A stretch of 32,373 nucleotides of DNA. Origin: Mollicutes bacterium. Lineage in GTDB: Bacteria > Bacillota_I > Bacilli_A > Izemoplasmatales > Izemoplasmataceae. This document shows positions 19,288 through 27,732 of the stretch, in pieces. Position 1 is the stretch's first letter, and the number at the start of each line of letters is the position of its first letter. The position numbers were made by a program, and so were the translations under genes. The notes under the pieces were generated by a model. The model made no database searches. It was not told the origin of the DNA and saw only the letters and a program-made list of their open reading frames with translations. The stretch spans positions 1 to 32,373 of the forward strand of contig PWHE01000029.1 in NCBI GenBank assembly GCA_003554735.1. Direction: 5' to 3'.

Positions 19288-19845
19288 CTACTGATGATCG
19301 AGATTGTTATAGTCTTTCAGGGTATCTATGTCTATCAACACGCCCTTGTCGTCGACAGGGACGGTTGTGAACCCGACTGAATCACGAAATCTCTTGAGGT
19401 TGGATGCATCACTTTCATTGAGCAAATCGTTGATGAGGTTGTGGCGAATGTATATGGGGTGCCCGCGGCGGCCTTCGTAAGCGGGCACCGCCATGAGCGA
19501 ATCGGCATGGTCAAGAAGCGCTAGGTAAGTGGAGGGTTTGACAAGCGGCATGTCGCCCGGAATCAAAAACACATCGTCATCCACGACCTGAAGCCCGGCT
19601 TTTACGGAACTGAACATGCCCTTTGGGTATTCAGGGTTATGAATGACGCGGACATCCGGAAATGTCTGTAACACGTCCGCGATTGCATCATGGTAGCGAC
19701 CGCTCACCACAATGATCGAGTCGACAAAAGGCCTCATGGTCTCAATGCAGTGTGCGATGAGTGGTTTCCCTCCATGATCAAGGACCATCTTGTTTCGTCC
19801 CATGCGACGTGAATAGCCGCCGGCAAGAATAACTCCTACTGCCAT
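19288..19845 (-). CDS. MocA-like molybdenum cofactor nucleotidyltransferase
   Basis: VILAGGYSRRMGRNKMVLDHGGKPLIAH and LIPGDMPLVKPSTY; GGAGG RBS before ATG at 19845. Confidence 0.82.
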   Translation of the reverse strand: MAVGVILAGGYSRRMGRNKMVLDHGGKPLIAHCIETMRPFVDSIIVVSGRYHDAIADVLQTFPDVRVIHNPEYPKGMFSSVKAGLQVVDDDVFLIPGDMPLVKPSTYLALLDHADSLMAVPAYEGRRGHPIYIRHNLINDLLNESDASNLKRFRDSVGFTTVPVDDKGVLIDIDTLKDYNNLDHQ

Positions 19846-19885
19846 GATGACCTCCAGCAAAGCGTTTTTAAGGATGATTATTGAT

Positions 19886-19896
19886 ATCATTATAAC
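19886..19896 (-). promoter_or_regulatory. Candidate extended -10 promoter of the purine cluster (TGTTATAAT)
   Basis: Minus strand CATGTTATAATG; TATAAT at 19889-19894, about 44 nt upstream of the mocA-like start. No good -35 box. Confidence 0.5.
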
Positions 19897-19897
19897 A

Positions 19898-19928
19898 TGA
19901 AAACGCTAACCCTTTTCTTAACGTTTCA
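19898..19928. promoter_or_regulatory. cre-like operator and imperfect inverted repeat upstream of the cluster
   Basis: TGAAAACGCTAACC (19898-19911) matches 13 of 14 positions of the CcpA cre consensus TGWAANCGNTNWCA. TTAACGTTTCA (19918-19928) forms the opposite arm. Confidence 0.4.
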
Positions 19929-20050
19929 TTTTATCATAAATAATGGTCTTTGAGAATGGGGCATTTCACACAATAAGAGGGGTTTGAGCTCTTGTTGCCT
20001 GAATGTTACGTTTATGACGTTTAATAAATAAAGATTTCAAACAAGAAAAC

Positions 20051-20074
20051 AAAAAGCCCCCGGGCGGAGGCTTT
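20051..20074 (-). terminator. Terminator of the cardiolipin synthase gene
   Basis: Minus strand AAAGCCTCCGCCCGGGGGCTTTTT, GC-rich hairpin followed by a T-run. Confidence 0.75.
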
Positions 20075-20076
20075 GA

Positions 20077-21558
20077 TCACATAAGACCGGCAAACATGCG
20101 AAAAAACAGCTGAAAAAAGCGGTAGTGAAGAGAGCGACGCTCTTTAAGACCGACCGCTTCGCTCATCTCACGCACAATGTCGACATATTCACCCATGCGA
20201 GCGATTGCGCTCGAATGCTCGAGGTAGACACTGTTTTCAAAATGGAGATAAAGACTCCGATAGTCCAGATTGGCTGAACCGATCAACGCTTTCTTGCCGT
20301 CGACAACCATCATCTTCGCATGCATGAAGCCCGGCGTGAAACGATAGACCTCCACGCCCGAACGAAGCAACGCAGGCAGATGGGATTCGGTAACCATGTA
20401 GACGATCTTCTTGTCGGGAATCTTGGGGATGACGATTTCGACACGAACGCCGCTTTTGGCCGCATAACGCAGCGCGTTTTTGAATTCCGGATCGATGATA
20501 AGATACGGTGTGGTGATCTGAATGGATTGTTCGGCGGAGGCGATCAGGCTCAAATAGATGTTTTTGGTGATTTCCTCCTTGTCAAGCGGTGTATCCGCGA
20601 AAGGGATCATTTTGCCGTCGGAAGGCCTTTTCTCGTCCATCCGGTATCGGTCGTAATCGACATAGTTGTTTTTTATGAAAGAAAGCACATCCAAAAACGC
20701 CACGGTGAGCGACCAGACGGCTTCACCTTCCAGGCGGATGCCGGTATCGGCCCATTGGCCGAGCGGCTTTTTGAGTCCGATGTATTCGTCGGAGATGTTG
20801 CTGCCGGTGGAATAACCGATGTGGCCGTCCACCACAACGATTTTGCGGTGGTTCCGGTAGTTTCCGCTGAAGTTGAGTCGCAGCTTGATCGGATTGAAGA
20901 TGTGTGTTTCGATTCCTTCTTCCGTCAACTTCTGAGGATAGTTCCTGGCGAATGTCGCCGAACCGAAGTCGTCATAGATGATTTTTATGTCGACGCCCTC
21001 TTTTTGCTTTTTCCGCAGACGTTCAAGGAGCGTATCCCACATTTCACCTTTGCGGATGATGAAAAACTCAATGAAAATATACGATTGCGCGTGGTCGATG
21101 TCTTCAAGCAACCGATCGAAAAAGGTTTGTCCGGAATCGAGGAATTCCGTCTTTGTATTCTCATAACTCGCCCAACCGTGATTTTGAAGATATCTGGCTT
21201 CCCGGTTCGTCAGGGCCGCCTCACGGTCTTTCATGTAATAACGGCGGTTTCGTTCAATCTCAAAATGTCGTTCGAGATCCTTTTTGGGAAGATTCCGTTT
21301 CCGGTACAAAAGATAAAACGCCCCGCCGAACACAGGAAAAATTACAATCGGTATGATCCAGCGCATCCGATAATACGGATTTTCTTCCTGGACGATGAGA
21401 AAAAACACAATGATGACCGACAGGCTGATGAACACAAGGTTCCACTGCCAATAGGATGAGACAAAATATACAAGTGCTAAGAAAAGCACGATCTGCAGCA
21501 TCAGAAATGTCAGCAGAAAGGTAAGGCGATTGATTAGGCGTTTATACAGGCGTTTCAT
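20077..21558 (-). CDS. cls: Cardiolipin synthase (phospholipase D family)
   Basis: Two HKD motifs: NHRKIVVVDGHIGYSTGSN and MHAKMMVVDGKKALIGSANLDYRS; N-terminal TM segments. Start MKRLYKR at 21558. Confidence 0.9.
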   Translation of the reverse strand: MKRLYKRLINRLTFLLTFLMLQIVLFLALVYFVSSYWQWNLVFISLSVIIVFFLIVQEENPYYRMRWIIPIVIFPVFGGAFYLLYRKRNLPKKDLERHFEIERNRRYYMKDREAALTNREARYLQNHGWASYENTKTEFLDSGQTFFDRLLEDIDHAQSYIFIEFFIIRKGEMWDTLLERLRKKQKEGVDIKIIYDDFGSATFARNYPQKLTEEGIETHIFNPIKLRLNFSGNYRNHRKIVVVDGHIGYSTGSNISDEYIGLKKPLGQWADTGIRLEGEAVWSLTVAFLDVLSFIKNNYVDYDRYRMDEKRPSDGKMIPFADTPLDKEEITKNIYLSLIASAEQSIQITTPYLIIDPEFKNALRYAAKSGVRVEIVIPKIPDKKIVYMVTESHLPALLRSGVEVYRFTPGFMHAKMMVVDGKKALIGSANLDYRSLYLHFENSVYLEHSSAIARMGEYVDIVREMSEAVGLKERRSLHYRFFQLFFRMFAGLM

Positions 21559-21674
21559 GCAAATCACTTCCGTTCCCTGGTCCACGGGCAATCCCTTAAA
21601 GAAATATTGGCGATGGTATGTGCGGAATCGATGCCCAGTGTGGCTGGCAAAGTCAACCATGCATCTCCATTATA

Positions 21675-21701
21675 AAATAAAGGACTATCGAATGATAGTC
21701 C
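21675..21701 (-). terminator. Terminator downstream of tRNA-Ser
   Basis: GGACTATC(21682-21689)/GATAGTCC(21694-21701); minus strand hairpin followed by TTTATTTTAT. Confidence 0.7.
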
Positions 21702-21715
21702 AAAAAGGTATATTA

Positions 21716-21806
21716 TGGCGGAGGGGAGGGGATTCGAACCCCCGCATCGCGCGAACGATCTACTAGCTTTCCAAGCCAGCCCCTTCAGCCACTTGGGTAC
21801 CCCTCC
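21716..21806 (-). tRNA. tRNA-Ser (anticodon GGA), CCA encoded
   Basis: Minus strand GGAGGGG acceptor, CTTGGAAAG anticodon loop, long variable arm, GGGGGTTCGAATCCCCT T-arm, CCCCTCC-G-CCA 3' end. Confidence 0.93.
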
Positions 21807-21822
21807 GCAAAAGTGACCTTCT

Positions 21823-23310
21823 CTATTTTAACATTTTTATCGTATCTGGCAAGTGTTTTATCAAATCCGTCGGCAAAAAGCTCTCCTCCGGATAGATGCG
21901 CTTGCATTCCCGGGCGGTCAGACCTTGCAGAATGCATCCTGTCTGGGCGGCCTCAAAACGGTTCATATGCGGCATGAACGCTCCGATAAGACCACTTAGG
22001 ACATCGCCGCTGCCGGCTTTTGCGAGGGCGGCATTAGGGTAGTTGTGGAAGACACGGCGATGTTTCTCCGCGACGATGGTGCATGGTCCTTTGAGAACGA
22101 CGGCGAGGCCCTTGTCGCATAGTTCATCGAGTGCTGCGAAAGGGTCGCGTTTGATCTCCTGAGTCTTTTTGGAAAGGAGTCTGGCGCATTCGCCGAGATG
22201 CGGCGTAATCAGCACGTTCGAGAAATCAAGTGGTTCTTCAAGCAACGCTTTCAGATAGTGCAGGCCGTCCGCATCGACAAGGATCGGAAGGCTCTCCTTG
22301 ATCAGCATTCTCAAAACATCGGCATACTCGGGTGTGTTTCGGCCCAAGCCCATGCCGAAAACTATGGCATCCTTGCGCGCAAGATGCGATTTGATCTCAG
22401 AAACGTCATGCATCGTCAAAGAGAGCACTTCAAGCGGCACGGGTTTATGAACGGAAGCCGTAGGGTCGAAGAGCACGGTCGCCATGCCCGCACCGGCGCG
22501 CATGGCGCCTGAGGCGCTCAGTATCGGTGCGCCCTCCATGCCGTGGGCACCGCCGATGAAAAGAAGCGACCCATGATTGTACTTGTGCGTGTTCAACTTC
22601 CGCTTCGGAAGGTCCGGACGAACCGGGCCAAGTCGTCTGGTCTGTTCGAAATCGAGGGTCTTGATGCCGGCGTCGACGATGTGGATCGTGCCGTGATAAT
22701 CCGGTGCGTCGTTGATCAGATTTCCGGTCTTGTATGTCTGAATGACCAGCGTGTGGTCCGCCTTGAAGGCATCATTGAGGGCGATTCCGTTGTAAGCGTT
22801 GATGCCCGAGGGGACATCGATCGACAGGATTGGCTTCTTGGTCGTGTTGACCATGTTGACCGCTAGCTTGAAAAGGCCTTTCAACGGTTTGGTGAGACCG
22901 GTCCCGAACAGCGCGTCAATGAAAAGCGTATGGTCCTTGAAGATCTCTTTGAGCTGTTTCAAGGTCGTCTCATCGGTGATTTCATGATACGTCGCCGCGG
23001 CACGGTAATCCTCAATCGCCTGATTGAGCGCACTCGATCGTTTGAACGGCTCACCGAGCAGATACAGCGTGACGTCATAGCCATCCCTGCGTAGTGATTC
23101 GGCCATGACGACACCGTCACCGGCGTTGTTTCCAAGCCCGGCGATGACGGCGATGTTGTCGTTTTTTTGAATCAATTCCGCGTTGATGGCATAGTGGTAC
23201 GCACTCGTCGCTGCGCGACGCATGAGTGCGTAACCGGTGATGTTCTCCTCTTTGATGGTCGCATTGTCGCAACTTGTCATCTCGCTTGGAAAAAGAATGC
23301 GTGCAGTCAT
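21823..23310 (-). CDS. nnrDE: Bifunctional NAD(P)H-hydrate epimerase/dehydratase
   Basis: N-terminal AGLGNNAGDGVVMAESL (epimerase) and C-terminal GSLLFIGGAHGMEGAPILSASGAMRAGAGMATV, NAALAKAGSGDVLSGLIGA (dehydratase). Confidence 0.9.
   Translation of the reverse strand: MTARILFPSEMTSCDNATIKEENITGYALMRRAATSAYHYAINAELIQKNDNIAVIAGLGNNAGDGVVMAESLRRDGYDVTLYLLGEPFKRSSALNQAIEDYRAAATYHEITDETTLKQLKEIFKDHTLFIDALFGTGLTKPLKGLFKLAVNMVNTTKKPILSIDVPSGINAYNGIALNDAFKADHTLVIQTYKTGNLINDAPDYHGTIHIVDAGIKTLDFEQTRRLGPVRPDLPKRKLNTHKYNHGSLLFIGGAHGMEGAPILSASGAMRAGAGMATVLFDPTASVHKPVPLEVLSLTMHDVSEIKSHLARKDAIVFGMGLGRNTPEYADVLRMLIKESLPILVDADGLHYLKALLEEPLDFSNVLITPHLGECARLLSKKTQEIKRDPFAALDELCDKGLAVVLKGPCTIVAEKHRRVFHNYPNAALAKAGSGDVLSGLIGAFMPHMNRFEAAQTGCILQGLTARECKRIYPEESFLPTDLIKHLPDTIKMLK
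21825..21852 (-). promoter_or_regulatory. Possible promoter for tRNA-Ser
   Basis: Minus strand TTGCCA (21847-21852), 16 nt spacer, TAAAAT (21825-21830), inside the 3' end of the NnrDE gene. Confidence 0.35.
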
Positions 23311-23343
23311 GCGAAACTCCCCCCTATGTTTCAGTCTGTAACG

Positions 23344-23970
23344 CTATTTGGTTCCGTAAAGCCTGTCACCGGCATCACCTAGACCCGGCGTGATGAATTT
23401 GCTATCGTTGAGGCCTTCATCGATGGCCGCCAGATAAAGGCGCATATCCGGACAATGGTCTTCTATCGCTTTGATGCCTTCGGGGGCGGCGACGATGCCG
23501 ATGAAACGGATGTCTTTCGCGCCGGCTTCTTTCAGAATTTCATACGAACGGCGCACCGATCCTCCGGTCGCGAGCATGGGGTCAAGCAACAGCACAGTGG
23601 AATTTTCAAGATCCTTGGGAAGTTTGGTATAGTACTTCTCCGGGGTGAAACTGGTCTCATCGCGATACAGTCCGATGTGGCCGATTTTCGCATGCGGGAT
23701 GAGCATATGCATGGCGTCGACCATGCCGAGACCCGCACGCATGATCGGAACGATCACGATGCCGTCGCTGAGCACTTCGCCTTGCGTTTTCGCAAGGGGA
23801 GTCTCGATGTTCATCGGAACGGTCTTGAGGTCTTTTGTGGCCTCATAGCACATGAGTCCCGCAATCTCATTGATGGTCTCTCTGAACATTTTGGAATCGG
23901 TCATGCGGTTTCTTGCCTTGGTGAGCTTGTTTTGAATCAGTGGATGGTTAATAACTGTAGTATTGTTCAT
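23344..23970 (-). CDS. upp: Uracil phosphoribosyltransferase
   Basis: PIMRAGLGMVDAMHMLIPHAKIGHIGLYRDE, LLLDPMLATGGSVRRSYEILKEAGA, GDAGDRLYGTK. Confidence 0.95.
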   Translation of the reverse strand: MNNTTVINHPLIQNKLTKARNRMTDSKMFRETINEIAGLMCYEATKDLKTVPMNIETPLAKTQGEVLSDGIVIVPIMRAGLGMVDAMHMLIPHAKIGHIGLYRDETSFTPEKYYTKLPKDLENSTVLLLDPMLATGGSVRRSYEILKEAGAKDIRFIGIVAAPEGIKAIEDHCPDMRLYLAAIDEGLNDSKFITPGLGDAGDRLYGTK

Positions 23971-24088
23971 ATAGCACCTCTCTAAGTATCAATTTTATTA
24001 TATTGGTTGTAACGTATTAACACAAGTGTTTGATGGTGAGAATCCAAGACGTCTTCACATTTTCATGCACCCTCCTGAGCATGAAAAA

Positions 24089-24116
24089 AAAGACTATTGT
24101 GACTCAAATAGTCTTT
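24089..24116 (-). terminator. Terminator overlapping the 3' end of the guanylate-kinase-like gene
   Basis: AAAGACTATT/AATAGTCTTT hairpin, followed on the minus strand by a T-run. Confidence 0.75.
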
Positions 24117-24646
24117 TTGATATGTTTGGTATATAGCGTATAAACAGTGCGTGCAAGAGACTTCAAAGAGGCCTTGTTGGTATCGAGCACGTAGTCGATA
24201 TGATCAAGGTTGGCTTTTGTGAAGCGATCACGGTCTTTTTCTATGCGACGTTGGATATCGCGAAGATGGTCGCCGCGGGTTTTCATGCGGCGCGCACGGG
24301 TATGCTCATCCGCTTCGAGATAAAAAAGCACGACGTCACTTCCGAGTTTGGCGTGAAGCACGTTGGCGCCCTTGGGGTCGACGATAAGGACTTTGTCGTC
24401 TTCGGTGTCGCTGAAGGCGGTCCCATAGAGGTTGCCGTTGTATTGTACGGTTTCTATGAATTCGCCACGTGATTGTTTGAGAAGAAAGTCGTCAAGGGTG
24501 AGGAAGTGATAATCCACACCGTCCGATTCGTCTGGACGTATGGGACGGGTCGTGTAGGTGACCATTTTCTGGAAGCGGTACGATTTGATGAGGATTTTGG
24601 CTATTTCCGTTTTACCGCTCGCCGATGCGCCGACCATCACTAGCAT
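24104..24646 (-). CDS. Guanylate kinase-like protein
   Basis: P-loop MVGASASGKTEIA, YTTRPIRPDESDGVDYHFLT, ARRMKTRGDHLRDIQRRIEKDR; good RBS AGGAAGG. Confidence 0.8.
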   Translation of the reverse strand: MLVMVGASASGKTEIAKILIKSYRFQKMVTYTTRPIRPDESDGVDYHFLTLDDFLLKQSRGEFIETVQYNGNLYGTAFSDTEDDKVLIVDPKGANVLHAKLGSDVVLFYLEADEHTRARRMKTRGDHLRDIQRRIEKDRDRFTKANLDHIDYVLDTNKASLKSLARTVYTLYTKHIKKTI

Positions 24647-24713
24647 ACAAACACCTTCCTCTCATTTTTCTTAAAAATTGTAACAAATATCGGCGCCTTT
24701 TGAAAGAGGAATT

Positions 24714-26528
24714 TCAAAGTTTATAAAGTATCACCTTGTCATCAGGGTTCAGTTCATACGGATGTTCATGCAAACCGCCATGGAACAGTTCCACGGTTCC
24801 TTCCCTGACCACGCCGATCGGCATATGTTTTTTGGCGGACGCTTCATAATGACTGATGATGAACGTCTTGGCGTTTTTGAAGGTCAGGGGAAAATCCGCA
24901 TCATAAAGTGTATCCGCGCGTTGAACATGCAAGGACTTGTCATCCGTGGTCGCATCGTTGGGACAAAGGGTAAGCAGATCGTCATAGAAGGACTCTGTTC
25001 GTGGAAAGAGCGCCAGTTTGCCAAGCAGCAAGGAGATGATTTTGTTCGAGATGATCGTGTTGTCGATGTCGAGGTCCTTGATCAGCGCATCATTCTTGGG
25101 GTCGAGCAGTTCGGCGATGATATGGACTCGGTTTTGACCGTGCTTTTTCTTGAGAAACAGAAGACTGTCAATGACCTTCCCGTCCAGCATGGTGTCTTCT
25201 TCGGTATCGTCCGACAATAGCAATACTGTGGTCATATCATCGATACTGAGAGCTTCATGGTTTTTTTTGAGCTGTTCATGCGATGTGTGTTTCAGGGTGA
25301 AGGCGCTTTTATGAAGCGTCTCATAAGCTTTGAATGTTTCTTCGATGTAACGCCGTTTGTTGTTGTGCCCGACAATGATTACCGTCTGATGGTGTTTTTC
25401 TCGCAACGGGTTCAGCTTTAAGGGAACCGTTTCGTGAATAGGGCTTTCCGCTTTTTTCTTCACATGTGAAAAGGAATCCGAAAGGGCAAAGACCATGTCC
25501 CCTTTTTGTTCAAGAGGTACGGCGTGCGTATGGGAAAAAAGGCATGTTTCAAAATCCGTCATATCAAGCGGATAGACTTCCGAACCTTCAAATGAGAAAA
25601 GCGAAAGATAAATGTCTTCAGTATGCTTTTCTATGACGGTCTGGGCCATGATTTGCCCGAGACGCTTGTCGAAACACACGGGGATCAGGGAATAGTTTTT
25701 CAAGGAGTTCACCTTGTCACGCATGGCGAGAATCTTCTCCTTCGTTTCGAAGTCTTTGACCTCGCTGACAATGTTGATTTTCTCTTTGAGTTCCATCTGA
25801 CCGAGCGTAAGCAGGATTTTTATGACATTGAGGTCGCCTGCGCTGAGCGCTGCGTCAATCTTTTCAAAGCGTTCATCGTTCATAACGATGATGGTGCCCG
25901 ATTGAAGGATTGAAGCGTCGCGTAGCTCGCTTTTGTTCAACGGATCGCCTTTTTTGATGAGCACATTGAATGTTTTGAGCTTGTCTTTGGAGACATTTTT
26001 ACTCAGCAAAGCGCTGCGTATTTTTTCTTCCACCGTGCGTTTGTCGACATCCGCAAGAATCAGGACTGTGACCTTGCGGCTTTGGACATATAGCAGATCC
26101 GCCACGAGTTCGGGGACTTTGTTGTTGTAGTTGAGAACGACGATGTGCGCTTTCAGATAGATTTTTCCCGAAGAGTTCTGTTTTTTCTCAAAATAGTCCT
26201 TGAGCGCATTGGTGATCAAGGCGATGATGGTGCCTGAAAAAAGAATGATGCCGATTAAGAGAACCGTGACAGCCAAGAAGAGAGTCTGAGGGTTTTCGAT
26301 TTCGAGGATGGCGTTCGGGGCCAAAAGCCACGTGACACTCCCCAGTGCGAGGGCTTCGAGATACGATGTGAACGTATCGTCAATGATTAAAGCGATCAAG
26401 GCCGCCACAAGCAGTATCACGATGTTTATCGCAAGCATCGTGATAATGATGAATGTTCTGGGCATCCGGTGGGTACGGACGCTCAATGCACTGCGCATAT
26501 TCGATAGTTTCTTCTTCAGTCGTTTCAT
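24714..26528 (-). CDS. CASTOR/POLLUX-like ion channel with cytoplasmic nucleotide-binding domains
   Basis: Two N-terminal TM segments, KAHIVVLNYNNKVPELVADLLY, IIVMNDE, and a second domain VIIVGHNNKRRYIEE. Confidence 0.7.
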   Translation of the reverse strand: MKRLKKKLSNMRSALSVRTHRMPRTFIIITMLAINIVILLVAALIALIIDDTFTSYLEALALGSVTWLLAPNAILEIENPQTLFLAVTVLLIGIILFSGTIIALITNALKDYFEKKQNSSGKIYLKAHIVVLNYNNKVPELVADLLYVQSRKVTVLILADVDKRTVEEKIRSALLSKNVSKDKLKTFNVLIKKGDPLNKSELRDASILQSGTIIVMNDERFEKIDAALSAGDLNVIKILLTLGQMELKEKINIVSEVKDFETKEKILAMRDKVNSLKNYSLIPVCFDKRLGQIMAQTVIEKHTEDIYLSLFSFEGSEVYPLDMTDFETCLFSHTHAVPLEQKGDMVFALSDSFSHVKKKAESPIHETVPLKLNPLREKHHQTVIIVGHNNKRRYIEETFKAYETLHKSAFTLKHTSHEQLKKNHEALSIDDMTTVLLLSDDTEEDTMLDGKVIDSLLFLKKKHGQNRVHIIAELLDPKNDALIKDLDIDNTIISNKIISLLLGKLALFPRTESFYDDLLTLCPNDATTDDKSLHVQRADTLYDADFPLTFKNAKTFIISHYEASAKKHMPIGVVREGTVELFHGGLHEHPYELNPDDKVILYKL

Positions 26529-26574
26529 GCAATCAACTCCTTACCGTCATTATACATTACTGTGACCGCTTAAA

Positions 26575-26603
26575 TTGCATGAAATTGCATTTCGTAATAT
26601 AAT
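26575..26603 (+). promoter_or_regulatory. Sigma70/SigA-type promoter for the alpha/beta hydrolase gene
   Basis: TTGCAT (26575-26580), 17 nt spacer, TATAAT (26598-26603). Confidence 0.65.
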
Positions 26604-26632
26604 GAAAGCAGACTGAAAAGAAGGTGATGCAG

Positions 26633-27538
26633 ATGGCAGAGATAAAAATGAACACGATTGAGATTGATACCGGCGAGAAACTCTTCTACCGCGAACGTGC
26701 CGGTGAAGGCACGCCGCTAGTGATGATTCATGGGAATCTTTTCTCTAGCGTCATTTTTGAGACCTTGATCGGACGCCTCGACGATTCATTGCACGTGGTC
26801 GCACCGGATATGCGCGGTTTCGGAAAGTCCACCTACAACCAAAAAGCCGACCGTGTGGAAACGTACGCCGAGGACATCAAAGCGTTCATCAACTCGATGG
26901 GGTTTGATAAAGTCCATCTTCTCGGAATGGATTTCGGCGGTTTGATCGCCATGCGTCTGGGGGTCGATGAACCGGACATGATCGAGAAAATGATTCTGCT
27001 CTCCTCGTACAGTGTCGCCGGAAGACCCATTAGAAAGCGCGCGCTCGGCGGACTGATCAAGACCAAAAGCATGATCCGGACCACAGAAGCGATGAAGGAA
27101 TACATCAAGCCTGTCGAGAAATATAAGGCGAACAGACAGCAATGGTTCATCAAACAAATGCTCAACAAGGACATTTTTACCGTTGATAAGCCTAATGACA
27201 GGGCTGAAGAGAAATTCATCGAAGCCTTCATCCAGCAACGCAATCTTGCTGAGGTCTATATCGCCATCACCTACTTCAACATTTTCAGTGACGAAAACGG
27301 TGTGGTGGACGGCGAAAATGTCGCCAAGGATTTGAACATGCCGATTCTTAATCTTCACGGGGATAAAAACGAAGCGGTCCCCGTAGGCGTCGCGAAGTTC
27401 AACGAACGCGCGATCGGAAAGAATGTCGAAACCCATATCATGAACGGCGTGTCCCACGTTCCTTTCATTGATGATGAAAAGGCGACCGGTGATTATATCA
27501 AGGTGTTTTTGGCGAAAAATCATGATAAAAGAAAGTGA
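26633..27538 (+). CDS. Alpha/beta hydrolase
   Basis: MIHGNLFSS oxyanion loop, LLGMDFGGLIAMRLG (nucleophile-elbow region, Asp in place of Ser), NLHGDKNEAVPV, NGVSHVPFID. AAGAAGG RBS before ATG 26633. Confidence 0.82.
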   Translation: MAEIKMNTIEIDTGEKLFYRERAGEGTPLVMIHGNLFSSVIFETLIGRLDDSLHVVAPDMRGFGKSTYNQKADRVETYAEDIKAFINSMGFDKVHLLGMDFGGLIAMRLGVDEPDMIEKMILLSSYSVAGRPIRKRALGGLIKTKSMIRTTEAMKEYIKPVEKYKANRQQWFIKQMLNKDIFTVDKPNDRAEEKFIEAFIQQRNLAEVYIAITYFNIFSDENGVVDGENVAKDLNMPILNLHGDKNEAVPVGVAKFNERAIGKNVETHIMNGVSHVPFIDDEKATGDYIKVFLAKNHDKRK

Positions 27539-27562
27539 GAATCCGCGGATTCTCACTTTTTT
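27535..27562 (+). terminator. Terminator of the alpha/beta hydrolase gene
   Basis: GTGAGAATCCGCGGATTCTCAC perfect palindrome followed by TTTTTTAT. Confidence 0.85.
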
Positions 27563-27732
27563 ATGTTTGTTCGACGGTGTATGGGGTCACTCAGTATCGA
27601 AGTGATGTAACCATGAAACAATTTTTGAAAAACAATCATCATCCATTGTCTTCATGGAAACACCTTGCCAATCAACCCTTTGGAATAATGATGGGCTTGA
27701 CGCCAATCAACACCTGAATGCAAGGGTTTTTC

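Noticed and set aside
24063-24083. Short hairpin TCATGC...GCATGA upstream of upp, with AGGAGG-ATG on the minus strand
   Set aside because: The ATG opens only ATG AAA ATG TGA (3 codons). It could be a leader, but a 6-bp stem and a tri-peptide are not sufficient evidence.
26786-27556. Minus-strand 256-aa ORF
   Set aside because: Antisense shadow of the alpha/beta hydrolase gene, which has its own promoter, RBS and terminator.
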